Source: UBA12170 sp964293475
GTDB taxonomy: Bacteria; Bacteroidota; Bacteroidia; Bacteroidales; UBA12170
Length of the DNA stretch: 64,000 bases
NCBI GenBank assembly: GCA_964293475.1
Contig: CAXYYJ010000014.1
Location: forward strand, 29,320 to 93,319
Reading direction: 5' to 3'
The notes beneath the pieces are model-generated. The model saw only the letters and a list, made by a program, of their open reading frames with translations, did no database searches and was not told the origin of the DNA. This document shows positions 43,742-52,369 of the stretch, piece by piece. Position numbers and translations under genes: made by a program. The number at the start of each line of letters is the position of its first letter. Position 1 is the stretch's first letter.

Positions 43742-44686
43742 ATGAACGCAAAACAGAATAATAAGTCAGTAATTGGAGCCATTTTAGTAGGCGTTTCGGC
43801 CATGCTCTGGGGCTTTGATGGCATTGTTCTCACACCCGGTTTGTATAATTTGCCTGTGCCTTTTGTGGTTTTTGTTCTGCATCTTACCCCTTTTGTTCTC
43901 ATGAATTTTTTTCTCTACAAAAGATATTCGCATTTTGGTTTGCTGAACAATACCGAAAAATTTTCCTTGCTCATGGTGGCTTTTTTGGGGGGATCTCTGG
44001 GCACCATGTCCATTGTAAAAGCTTTGTTTCTGGTTAATTTTCAGCAGCTTAGTATCGTGGTGCTGCTTCAGAAGCTTCAGCCCGTTTTTGCCATTTCGTT
44101 GGCAGCAATTTTCCTGAAAGAGAAAATCAGTGGAAATTTCATATTCTGGGCAGTGGTTGCTCTAATAGCTGGTTACTTTTTAACTTTCGGAATGGAGTTA
44201 CCACATTTTCAAACCGATAAAAACACCATTTATGCGTCACTTTTGGCATTGTTGGCTGCCTTTAGCTTTGGAAGCTCAACGGTTTTCAGCAAGAAAATTC
44301 TAGGCAAACTCGATTTCGTCTCAGCCACATTTTTCCGCTATGGATTAACATCCGCAATCATGTTTCTGGTGGTTCTTAGTCTTGGATTAACCGCTGAATT
44401 TCAGAATATTACTTCCCGAAATTTACTTCTTATCATCATCATAGCCATAACAACTGGCAGCGGCGCCATTTTTTTGTATTACTATGGACTAAAAAACGTG
44501 AAGGCCGCAATGGCCACGGTAATGGAGCTGTTATTCCCGCTTTCGGCCATAATTTTCGATTACCTTTTTAATAACCACATATTATCGCCTTTGCAATGGG
44601 TAAGTGCAGCCATTATGGTTTTTGCCATCATCAATTTAAATGCGCAACCCAATATAATTAAAAACCTTTTTAAAAAAATTCGCTGA
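43742..44686 (+). CDS. DMT-superfamily transporter (EamA domains)
   Basis: This is a 314-residue membrane protein with ten predicted membrane segments arranged as two EamA halves. The first half opens VIGAILVGVSAMLWGFDGIVLTPGL and includes SIVVLLQKLQPVFAISLAAIFLKEKISG. The second opens YASLLALLAAFSFGSSTVFSKKILGKL and includes GLKNVKAAMATVMELLFPLSAIIFDYLF, with the conserved helix-9/10 EamA pattern. It probably exports or imports a metabolite; the substrate is not predictable. An imperfect promoter box (TATTTTG, one base short) ends only four bases before the ATG. Confidence 0.92.
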   Translation: MNAKQNNKSVIGAILVGVSAMLWGFDGIVLTPGLYNLPVPFVVFVLHLTPFVLMNFFLYKRYSHFGLLNNTEKFSLLMVAFLGGSLGTMSIVKALFLVNFQQLSIVVLLQKLQPVFAISLAAIFLKEKISGNFIFWAVVALIAGYFLTFGMELPHFQTDKNTIYASLLALLAAFSFGSSTVFSKKILGKLDFVSATFFRYGLTSAIMFLVVLSLGLTAEFQNITSRNLLLIIIIAITTGSGAIFLYYYGLKNVKAAMATVMELLFPLSAIIFDYLFNNHILSPLQWVSAAIMVFAIINLNAQPNIIKNLFKKIR

Positions 44687-44756
44687 TATTGAATGCTTTG
44701 GGGTTAGTTAATCCTTTATTTTTAAATAGGTAAAATCTCCTTCAACCGAAAAATAC

Positions 44757-44764
44757 TATTTTTG
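44757..44764 (+). promoter_or_regulatory. TAnnTTTG promoter element (lepA)
   Basis: TATTTTTG is a perfect -7 box, 24 bases before the lepA ATG. Confidence 0.5.
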
Positions 44765-44788
44765 CAACCTAATAACGAAAATCATTAA

Positions 44789-46576
44789 ATGAAGAACATA
44801 AGAAATTTCTGCATCATTGCCCATATTGATCACGGCAAGAGTACTTTAGCTGATCGTCTGCTCGAGTTTACCGGCACCATCTCCGAGAGAGATATGCAGG
44901 AACAAACCCTCGACGATATGGATCTGGAGCGCGAGAGAGGAATCACCATTAAGAGTCATGCCATTCAGATGGATTATGAACAGGATGGTCAAAAATATGT
45001 TCTCAATCTCATCGACACTCCCGGCCACGTGGATTTTAGCTACGAAGTGAGCCGCTCTATCGCAGCCTGCGAAGGGGCTTTGCTCATTGTAGACGCCACA
45101 CAAGGCATTCAGGCTCAAACAATTTCAAACCTTTATCTGGCTTTGGATCACGACCTGGAAATTATTCCGGTACTCAACAAAATGGATTTGGCCAATGCCA
45201 TGCCCGAAGAAGTGAGCGATCAGATTATCGACCTGATTGGTTGTAAACTCGACGATATTATTCCTGCCAGCGGTAAAACCGGTTATGGCGTTCACCTGAT
45301 TCTCGAAGCCATAGTTCAAAAAATTCCTGCTCCAAAAGGCGACCCAAAAGCTCCTTTTCAAGCGCTTATTTTCGACTCGGTTTTTAACTCCTTCAGAGGA
45401 ATTATTGCCTATTTCCGTATCATGAACGGAGAAGTGAGAAAAGGCGACTATGTGAAATTTATGGCCACTGGCAAAGAATACAATGCCGACGAAATCGGAG
45501 TGCTTCGAATGAAACAGGAAGAACGAAAATTTATGGGCACCGGCGATGTGGGCTATATTATTTCGGGGGTTAAAACTGCCAAAGAAGTTAAAGTGGGCGA
45601 TACCATCACCCATGTAGAAAATCCCTGCACCACTGCCATCAGCGGCTTTGAAGAAGTGAAACCCATGGTGTTTGCCGGTATTTATCCGGTTGATGCCGAC
45701 GATTACGAAGAGCTTCGCGCTTCCATTGAAAAACTCCAGCTCAACGATGCTTCGTTAACCTGGGAACCCGAGAGCAGTATGGCATTGGGATTTGGTTTCC
45801 GCTGCGGATTTTTAGGATTGTTGCACATGGAAATTGTTCAGGAACGCCTGGATCGTGAATTCGATATGAATGTGATTACCACCGTCCCCAACGTTTCCTA
45901 CAACGTAATCACGACCAAAGGGGAAACTATGGAAGTGCACAACCCCAGCGGTTTGCCCGATCAAAAATGGATTGACCATATCGAAGAGCCTTATATCAGG
46001 GCGCAAGTAATCAGCAAAACTGAGTATTTGGGTTCTGTCATGAAACTTTGCATCGACAAGCGCGGCGAGTTAAAGAATCAGATTTACCTGACCAGCGACA
46101 GGGTAGAGCTCACCTTTGAGTTGCCTTTGGGCGAAATTGTTTTCGATTTCTACGACAAACTCAAGAGTATTTCCAAAGGATACGCATCTTTCGACTATCA
46201 TCTATCGGGCTTTAAGCCAGCCAATCTGGTAAAACTCGACATTCTTCTCAACGGCGATCCTGTGGATGCGCTTTCAACACTTATCCACCGTGACAATGCC
46301 TATGATTTTGGAAAGAGAATTTGCAGCAAACTCAAGGAATTGATACCCCGTCAGCAATTTGATATTGCCATTCAGGCGGCCATCGGACTCAAAATCATAT
46401 CACGCGAAACCATTAAAGCGGTGCGAAAAGACGTTACCGCAAAATGTTATGGGGGCGATATTTCCCGTAAACGTAAGCTGCTCGAAAAACAGAAAAAAGG
46501 TAAAAAACGGATGCGTCAAATCGGTAACGTAGAAGTTCCCCAAACCGCATTCCTTGCAGTGTTGAAGCTGGATTAA
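44789..46576 (+). CDS. lepA: elongation factor 4 (LepA)
   Basis: LepA is a ribosome-associated GTPase thought to aid initiation and recovery of stalled ribosomes. It has 595 residues, the standard length. The G1 loop is AHIDHGKSTL (residues ~10-19), switch regions contain RERGITIKSHAIQM, G3 is DTPGHVDF, and G4 is NKMDL. Domains II, III and V follow as in EF-G. The LepA-specific C-terminal domain ends with GDISRKRKLLEKQKKGKKRMRQIGNVEVPQTAFLAVLKLD, a near-invariant family tail. Single gene with its own promoter and terminator. Confidence 0.98.
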   Translation: MKNIRNFCIIAHIDHGKSTLADRLLEFTGTISERDMQEQTLDDMDLERERGITIKSHAIQMDYEQDGQKYVLNLIDTPGHVDFSYEVSRSIAACEGALLIVDATQGIQAQTISNLYLALDHDLEIIPVLNKMDLANAMPEEVSDQIIDLIGCKLDDIIPASGKTGYGVHLILEAIVQKIPAPKGDPKAPFQALIFDSVFNSFRGIIAYFRIMNGEVRKGDYVKFMATGKEYNADEIGVLRMKQEERKFMGTGDVGYIISGVKTAKEVKVGDTITHVENPCTTAISGFEEVKPMVFAGIYPVDADDYEELRASIEKLQLNDASLTWEPESSMALGFGFRCGFLGLLHMEIVQERLDREFDMNVITTVPNVSYNVITTKGETMEVHNPSGLPDQKWIDHIEEPYIRAQVISKTEYLGSVMKLCIDKRGELKNQIYLTSDRVELTFELPLGEIVFDFYDKLKSISKGYASFDYHLSGFKPANLVKLDILLNGDPVDALSTLIHRDNAYDFGKRICSKLKELIPRQQFDIAIQAAIGLKIISRETIKAVRKDVTAKCYGGDISRKRKLLEKQKKGKKRMRQIGNVEVPQTAFLAVLKLD

Positions 46577-46597
46577 TTTTGGGGATTACAAAAAGAA

Positions 46598-46621
46598 AAA
46601 AGCCGGAGAAATCCGGCTTTT
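46598..46621 (+). terminator. rho-independent terminator after lepA
   Basis: AAAAGCCGGA (46598-46607) pairs with TCCGGCTTTT (46612-46621) around a GAAA tetraloop. The A/T flanks make it usable on both strands. A second inverted repeat (AACCTG/CAGGTT, 46645-46664) lies closer to the convergent T9SS gene. Confidence 0.85.
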
Positions 46622-46692
46622 GTGTTTAAAATTAGCTCAAAATCAACCTGCTATAAGTCAGGTTCCATGTATTTTTAGCTCATCTTCAGCAA

Positions 46693-48360
46693 CTACATCA
46701 CAAATTTAAACTGCTCATAAACCTTGCCATTTCGGATTAAAGCTGCAATGTACATGCCTTTCATATAGCGATTGAGCACGATGGAGTTCTCTGCTTTTGC
46801 CGATATAATTTCCTGTCCCTGAAGGTTATAAACTTTCACCACATCGTGGTTTTCAATATTCTCAAGTTTCAGGCTTTGGGTTAGTGGATCGTAGGTTTTA
46901 AAGATTTCGAAGGTAGTAGAAGGAATCTTTTCCACATTCAGCGGAGAAGTTCCCAAAGCTCCATCAATAAAAATATTCTGACCCATCACGCGGTCGTTGC
47001 CCAGCATATTATCGCTCCAGCAAACCACCGATTGATAATTAAAAAATGGGCTCATATTGGCGTGAGTTCTGTCTAAAGTGGCGTTGGCCATCTCCACATG
47101 CGCTGGCCACACCTCGTTACCAATGGCATCTAAAGCCACCATATTATAGCTGGTATAGTAAAATTGTCCTTCGAGGAAATTGGCATAAAGATAGAAAGTG
47201 CTATCGCCAATTTGTGCCACGCCGAGGCCGTTTTGTAGTCTGTCGTTCATGGCAATAATGGTTTTTCCGGCATTGGTTTCCAGCAGTTCGCCCGAGGTAT
47301 TGATTCTTTGGTAAACCAATGAACCCATACTCTGATTGGAATTCAGCCTGTTCCACAATACTACAAATTCGCCTGCATTGTTAATGCCTGCTGGGGTTTC
47401 ATAGAGTTGATGTCCACTGGTTTCAATGGAAACCATAACTCCGCTGGGTGTATATTGTCCTTCGCCATCGGGTAAAATATGCTGGGCATAAACTTCGTAG
47501 GTATTGTCAGAAAAACGGTCGTCGTGCCATGCGAAATAGGCTCCGCCATCGCCATTGGCGAACATCATCAGGTCGTCCCAGGGTGAGATGCCACCTGCCA
47601 GTGTTACATCTGCCTCCAGGTCCCACAATAAATTGCCGTCGGCATCGCAGCGGATGGCCGAAATATTACGTTGGGTGGCTGGGAAATTTCCGGTTTCTTT
47701 GTAGTAACCCAGGGTAAAACCGCCGTCTTCATTGGCTGTCCCCACAGGTACCGACCAGCTCACGCCTGCTGCTCCGTTGTATTTTTTGCCTTGAGATCCC
47801 CAGGCAAGGGTTCCATCGGCAAGAATTTTATGAACAATAATTTCCCCGGGATCGCCATTGGCATAGCTTGTACTGTGAAATACAAAAACCGAATTATCTG
47901 TGGCCACAACACCCTTAGGCTGATAATCTTCAGAGGTGCTCAAATCAAAGAAAATACCATCATCACCCCAAAGCTGATTGCCCAGCGAGTCAACCTTATA
48001 TACCGCCACATTTTTAACCCCGGTTCTGATATCCGAAAAAATAACGATGGCATTGCCTTCAAGGTCGCAAAGCAGGGTATAATCATCAACCCATGTATTC
48101 TGCGGATGGCTTGAAACTGTTTTGGAGCCCAGCGGCCATATTTGAACCCCACTATGGTCGAAATAAGCTAAGTTCATATTTAAATTAGAAGTGCCGCCAT
48201 ACCAGCTGAAGAAGTAGTTTCCATTGGGGGTTAGAGCTACTTTTGGAACATATTTAGCCCCCGGTGTAGAATTAATTACTGTGTTTACTGATGGGTTATC
48301 CACCCATTGTGCCATTGTCAGCATTGGAACTAACAGCAGCACCATCCAAAGATTTTTCAT
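46693..48360 (-). CDS. secreted protein with T9SS type A C-terminal sorting domain
   Basis: This is a 555-residue exported protein. The signal peptide MKNLWMVLLLVPMLTMA is followed by a long beta-rich region with repeated propeller-like motifs: NLAYFDHSGVQIWP, VAVYKVDSLGNQLWGDDG, IIVHKILADGTLAWGSQG, ISAIRCDADGNLLWDLEA and VALDAIGNEVWP. Each couples a strand, a short turn with D-x-x-G, and a W. This suggests a beta-propeller, though no known enzyme is evident. The C-terminal ~75 residues (TTFEIFKTYDPLTQSLKLENIENHDVVKVYNLQGQEI, ending EQFKFVM) fit a T9SS sorting domain. It lies downstream of a copper-type TonB receptor but is separated by a terminator. Confidence 0.8.
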   Translation of the reverse strand: MKNLWMVLLLVPMLTMAQWVDNPSVNTVINSTPGAKYVPKVALTPNGNYFFSWYGGTSNLNMNLAYFDHSGVQIWPLGSKTVSSHPQNTWVDDYTLLCDLEGNAIVIFSDIRTGVKNVAVYKVDSLGNQLWGDDGIFFDLSTSEDYQPKGVVATDNSVFVFHSTSYANGDPGEIIVHKILADGTLAWGSQGKKYNGAAGVSWSVPVGTANEDGGFTLGYYKETGNFPATQRNISAIRCDADGNLLWDLEADVTLAGGISPWDDLMMFANGDGGAYFAWHDDRFSDNTYEVYAQHILPDGEGQYTPSGVMVSIETSGHQLYETPAGINNAGEFVVLWNRLNSNQSMGSLVYQRINTSGELLETNAGKTIIAMNDRLQNGLGVAQIGDSTFYLYANFLEGQFYYTSYNMVALDAIGNEVWPAHVEMANATLDRTHANMSPFFNYQSVVCWSDNMLGNDRVMGQNIFIDGALGTSPLNVEKIPSTTFEIFKTYDPLTQSLKLENIENHDVVKVYNLQGQEIISAKAENSIVLNRYMKGMYIAALIRNGKVYEQFKFVM

Positions 48361-48497
48361 AGTTTATGTATTAGGTTTGTTCTTTAAGGAATGCCTTAAA
48401 TTGAATTTGTTGTTCTAATGCATAAAATTAAAAAAAATATCATCAAGTATTGTACTTTAATTCTAAAGATGCTTTTCAATCATTTCTGAATAAACAA

Positions 48498-48533
48498 TAA
48501 AAAAAGCAACCCCCGGACCAAGCCGGAGATTGC
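48498..48533 (-). terminator. rho-independent terminator after the TonB-dependent receptor
   Basis: On the minus strand GCAATCTCCGG pairs with CCGGGGGTTGC (48506-48533; one G-T pair and one mismatch at most) around CTTGGT and is followed by a run of T. Confidence 0.75.
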
Positions 48534-48555
48534 CCTTCAATGAAAATGATGAGTC

Positions 48556-50613
48556 TTAAAATTTATAGGTCAGACCCAAAATGAAATTACGTCCGGGTTC
48601 CCAGTAAAGACTCGAAACAGCCTGACTTTTATAAGCTCTGCTCAGATGTTCTACATAGTTCACATCCAACATATTATCCACATTTAAGCTTAGGTTTAAT
48701 CCTTTAATGATGGCATAGCTGGCATTAAAATCCACAAGTACGAATGCTGTGGATGCCGATTCGTTAAACGAAGTTGAAATACGGGTTTGCTCGCTCACAA
48801 ACCGCGATTTAATCTGCGCTTGCCATTTGGTGGCTTTATAACCCAATCCGGCTCTGATTTCCATGGGCGGAATTTCTGCCAATGGCTCATCATCGGTTAT
48901 ATTGTCGCCCAAAGTATAAGTCCAGGAAGCGTTAACACCTAATCCTTTCCAAATCAATAAATTGGCATATGTTTCAAAACCATAAAGCCTGGCATCGTCG
49001 ATATTGCCAAAACGTTTGGCATGGGCTGGAGGCATACAGGCCATAAATTTTTTAGGCAGGGTGGTGTCTAAACTGGCTTGTATATAATCCTTGATTTTAG
49101 CATAAAACAGGGTAGCTTCAAATTGGAATTTCTCTTTGTTGAAATTAAAGCTTAGGTCGGTTTGCAGATTTTTCTCCATTTTTAAATCCGGATTTCCCAC
49201 ATATTCATAGGCATCTACACCCACCTGCATGTGGTTGATATAGAGTTCGGTAATATCAGGATTTCGCTGTCCGTATCCCACTTTTAATTGAATCGAAGCG
49301 GGTTTGCTAATCATGTATTTCAACTGAATATTTCCCATAAAAGCTACATCATTCGATTTGCCCAAATTGGGATAGAGTGCTGCAAAATCTGCCGCTGGTT
49401 CTTTCACTTCAGAATTTACAAAGTCTGCCCGAAGGCCTGCAGATGCTATAAACTTACCCATTGTTCTGTAGCTTTCCAGAAACACACCAAAATCGGTTTG
49501 ATAGCTGTTTTGCCAAAGCGCATCGACGAAAAGTTTTGCAGGATCCACAACCATTTGAGTGCATTCGTTGAAAAATACCAAACGCTCGCGATCGCCTTGT
49601 TTGGCCACTTTTTTATAGTCAATTCCCAAAAGCAGCGGTTGTTTTTCGCTAAGTTTGAAATTGAACTCCCCACGGGCACCAAAGGTTTGTGACTGCAGCT
49701 TCGATATGGCCTGACTATTCACCCAGGCTGGCCTATTGCGATTGCTCATCTGATGGTCGATAAAATTGCCATAGGCTTTTATATCAACATTGGTCAAACG
49801 GGTTTTTTCGTTTTTATAGCTGTAGTGAAGCGAACCGGTGCTCGATTTGTCGAAGTCGCTATCCATGGGCAATCCGGCAAAAAGAGCATCTTCGGCTTTT
49901 GCTTGACGCCAATCCAAAATCACCTGATGGTGAGCATTGATAAACCAGGCGCCTTTTACACCATAGTCCGAATGTTTAAATTTGGACAGGATTTCGGTTC
50001 CATCCCCACTTTTATAATTTCCAAAGTCTTTCATTCCCCCGGAAACCTGCAAATAGTATTTCTTGTGACTGATGCTTAGCATACCTTGTCCGTCTTTGGA
50101 ATTTCCATTGGTTTGATAGAAAAATCCCAGATTTCCGTTCACCGTAAATTTATCAGTGGCTTTGGGACCCTGAGATATATAGTTGACAACACCGCCGGTA
50201 TTCATCCCATATTTAACACTGTAGGGACCTTTGATAATTTCAACCGATTCTAAGTTATTCATGCTGATTTGCGACGATGGAGCGTCCATTCTGTTGGGAC
50301 AAGCAGAACTTGTTTGAACAAAACCATTGGCTAAAAGCTGAAGCTGATCGTATTTAAATCCCCTGATTACCGGGTCGTAGGCGTAATTACCTTTTTTAAT
50401 TAAGCCCACATTATTTACTTCCATCAAAAGTTTACCTGCATCCTGCTGGCTACGATTATTGGGGTCTAAAGCCACTTTCTCAGTGCTTTCATCCGTTGTT
50501 CCGAACACTTCTACCCCTTGAATTTGTAATGTTGTATCGATGGTTTGGGCAGCCAATGGAAAAACAAGGCCTGCAAAAACCAACAACACAAAAATGTATT
50601 TTGCGTTTTTCAT
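48556..50613 (-). CDS. TonB-dependent receptor, probable copper receptor (OprC/NosA-like)
   Basis: This is a 685-residue outer-membrane receptor. After a signal peptide (MKNAKYIFVLLVFAGLVFPLAAQ) it has a plug domain (~45-150, with LESVEIIKGPYSVKYGMNTGGVVNYIS) and a 22-strand-type barrel ending FILGLTYKF. The plug loop holds Cys105-x-x-x-Met109 (ACPNRMDAPSS) and a later loop holds His287-x-Met289 (DHQMSN). This is the CxxxM-HxM copper site described for Pseudomonas OprC, and the interval of 182 residues between the Cys and His is almost the same as in OprC. No carboxypeptidase-like extension or SusD partner is present. The small Cys-rich gene at 50745 lies directly upstream on the same strand. 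Confidence 0.85.
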   Translation of the reverse strand: MKNAKYIFVLLVFAGLVFPLAAQTIDTTLQIQGVEVFGTTDESTEKVALDPNNRSQQDAGKLLMEVNNVGLIKKGNYAYDPVIRGFKYDQLQLLANGFVQTSSACPNRMDAPSSQISMNNLESVEIIKGPYSVKYGMNTGGVVNYISQGPKATDKFTVNGNLGFFYQTNGNSKDGQGMLSISHKKYYLQVSGGMKDFGNYKSGDGTEILSKFKHSDYGVKGAWFINAHHQVILDWRQAKAEDALFAGLPMDSDFDKSSTGSLHYSYKNEKTRLTNVDIKAYGNFIDHQMSNRNRPAWVNSQAISKLQSQTFGARGEFNFKLSEKQPLLLGIDYKKVAKQGDRERLVFFNECTQMVVDPAKLFVDALWQNSYQTDFGVFLESYRTMGKFIASAGLRADFVNSEVKEPAADFAALYPNLGKSNDVAFMGNIQLKYMISKPASIQLKVGYGQRNPDITELYINHMQVGVDAYEYVGNPDLKMEKNLQTDLSFNFNKEKFQFEATLFYAKIKDYIQASLDTTLPKKFMACMPPAHAKRFGNIDDARLYGFETYANLLIWKGLGVNASWTYTLGDNITDDEPLAEIPPMEIRAGLGYKATKWQAQIKSRFVSEQTRISTSFNESASTAFVLVDFNASYAIIKGLNLSLNVDNMLDVNYVEHLSRAYKSQAVSSLYWEPGRNFILGLTYKF

Positions 50614-50744
50614 TCTTTATATATTTGATAAATAAATAGTTATAGCTTTTCTATTCCGATTGTTGCCGGAGAAAAACATTTCAATTCCGTCACCTGTGGG
50701 CATAGAAATACCCTACAAATGAATTTTTTGTTGAAAAATGATAT

Positions 50745-51134
50745 TTAAATATCTGAATCCGGGGGATGAAAAACACTGCCCAAATGAGCTTGTGAGAATG
50801 AATGTGGAAAACCTGCAATTTTATTCAGGTCTAAATTATCAAATAAGCTGGAACTCTGTTTTTGAATAAGTATGCCAATAAGTTCAGGATAAAAGGTGGA
50901 GCCCGTAGATTTTGAGAAAGGATGTGTTGGTTCGTCGGGTTTTTGCTGGGCCAATTGCTTATTCAGGTGGCACTTACCATTACAGGCTGGTTTGTCGGGG
51001 TTGTTTTTATTTTCGCACAAAACGTTTTTGTAATAGTCAAGGCGGATATAATAATTCAGGTATATCAGTGAATGATAGGCCTGGTAAGAAAAAAATGCCA
51101 GCAATAATAATATGGATAAAGATTTTTTCACCAT
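50745..51134 (-). CDS. small membrane-anchored Cys/His-containing protein, probable partner of the copper receptor
   Basis: This is a 129-residue protein with an N-terminal hydrophobic segment (LSILLLLAFFSYQAYHSLIYL). It is followed by VLCENKNNPDKPACNGKCHLNK, with Cys40, Cys51 and Cys55 next to His56. Similar short proteins with a C-N-G-K-C motif are common near metal-related TonB receptors in Bacteroidota. The C-terminal tail carries several His residues (FPHSFSQAHLGSVFHPP). It probably binds metal at the inner membrane or in the periplasm. It is the upstream member of a two-gene unit with the receptor, 131 bases apart. Confidence 0.65.
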   Translation of the reverse strand: MVKKSLSILLLLAFFSYQAYHSLIYLNYYIRLDYYKNVLCENKNNPDKPACNGKCHLNKQLAQQKPDEPTHPFSKSTGSTFYPELIGILIQKQSSSLFDNLDLNKIAGFPHSFSQAHLGSVFHPPDSDI

Positions 51135-51141
51135 AATCGAG

Positions 51142-51149
51142 CAAATGTA
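51142..51149 (-). promoter_or_regulatory. TAnnTTTG promoter element (copper-associated gene)
   Basis: On the minus strand TACATTTG is a perfect -7 box, with seven bases to the ATG at 51134. The transcript start should lie at or next to the start codon. Confidence 0.5.
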
Positions 51150-51190
51150 AACCGAAAAATTCAGGTATGCAAGTACCTAAAACAGTTACA

Positions 51191-52267
51191 TTATCTCTTT
51201 TTGTGGATGGGGTTGAAAAAGACTTTCCTTAGCCACCTGGGTAAAACAAAGGCGCCAATAATGAGGTAGGGGTAATAGCTGATTAATCGCCACATAAGTG
51301 CCAGAGGCACTGCCCATTCTATGTTTGGAAGTATGTCGCCCAGAAAATCTTTAAAAATAAACTCAGCAATACCACTTCCTCCAGGGGTTGGACTGATGAG
51401 CAAAAGAATCCACATGGTGAGCTGTCGGGCATAAATTAGAAAATGATCGTATACTCCCAGATGATGGAAAAAGAAAGCCATGAATAGGAAATTTATCACC
51501 CAAAATCGACTTGTCCAGCTTAAAAAAGTAGCTCCAAAGGCTTTCAGCCAAAACATGATCCCTTTTCCCTTAAACTCTTCCGAAGTGATAATTAGCTGAT
51601 TGCTCAGCTTGCGAACCTTCAATCGCCAGCGTTTTAAAAAAGGTAACAGGAAAATCCATGAAAGGAGTTTTTTAATGGTCAAAGGGTTGATAAACAGTGC
51701 ATAAATGAGTATGAGTGTGTAAAAGAAAATGATACTGTATCCAATCCAGAAATACATTATCAAGTTTCCAAGAAACGATATTTTTTCGGCAGGAAAAGCC
51801 AATTCTCCAAAAACCAGAATAAGCAAAGGCACCATAAGAATATAGAAAACCTCGTCGAGAAATGTTGCCGCCAGTACCACGGCGGTGCTCTTCCCCAGAT
51901 TTATTCCCTCCTTATAAATGAAATAGATGGCCGGGCCGGTTCCTCCAACCACACTGGGACTAATTGCCGAACTAAATTCCCAAAGCATAATCACCTGAAA
52001 GGAATTTCTCCAGTTTATTTTTTTATCGGTTAGAATCCGTAAACGCCACATATACGCCAAATCGCGCACCACCATCATAAGAAACGCAATCAGAATCCAG
52101 AAAAATGTGGCACCTGTCCAGCGAAAAAAGCTAAAGGTCTCGGTAGATATCTCTCGTGACATAAGCCAAAACACCATACCCAACCCCAATAAAATAGGAA
52201 TGACCATTTTTATTGGGCTCAAATTCTTCTTGAGCTTGGCGTATTTTTCTCTGTCTTCGGCGTTCAT
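51191..52267 (-). CDS. flippase-like integral membrane protein (UPF0104 / LPG synthase TM-domain family)
   Basis: This is a 358-residue membrane protein with about eight hydrophobic segments. It belongs to the lysylphosphatidylglycerol synthase transmembrane (UPF0104) family. Marks are the PSVVGGTGPAIYFIYKEGINLGKSTAVVLAATFLDEVFYIL block and the C-terminal LISPTPGGSGIAEFIFKDFL, whose P-x-P-G-G-x-G motif is the family signature. The catalytic aminoacyl-transferase domain of MprF is absent, so it is more likely a lipid flippase or uncharacterised transporter. The ATG at 52267 is preferred because the promoter box at 52274-52281 overlaps the only upstream in-frame start (a TTG). Confidence 0.87.
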   Translation of the reverse strand: MNAEDREKYAKLKKNLSPIKMVIPILLGLGMVFWLMSREISTETFSFFRWTGATFFWILIAFLMMVVRDLAYMWRLRILTDKKINWRNSFQVIMLWEFSSAISPSVVGGTGPAIYFIYKEGINLGKSTAVVLAATFLDEVFYILMVPLLILVFGELAFPAEKISFLGNLIMYFWIGYSIIFFYTLILIYALFINPLTIKKLLSWIFLLPFLKRWRLKVRKLSNQLIITSEEFKGKGIMFWLKAFGATFLSWTSRFWVINFLFMAFFFHHLGVYDHFLIYARQLTMWILLLISPTPGGSGIAEFIFKDFLGDILPNIEWAVPLALMWRLISYYPYLIIGAFVLPRWLRKVFFNPIHKKR

Positions 52268-52273
52268 GCTTTG

Positions 52274-52281
52274 CAAATGTA
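52274..52281 (-). promoter_or_regulatory. TAnnTTTG promoter element directly before the UPF0104 gene
   Basis: On the minus strand TACATTTG is a perfect -7 box with six bases to the ATG at 52267, another nearly leaderless arrangement. Confidence 0.5.
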
Positions 52282-52369
52282 ATTAAATACCAATGCTGAC
52301 AGGTGCAGCTAGGTAAATTATGGGATATAATTTCATTAATATAATGTAAAAATCCTATGCTACTACAGC

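Noticed and set aside
46645..46664. AACCTG/CAGGTT inverted repeat between lepA and the T9SS gene
   Set aside because: It may be a weak terminator for the minus-strand gene, but the T-run is poor. It is mentioned only with the lepA terminator.
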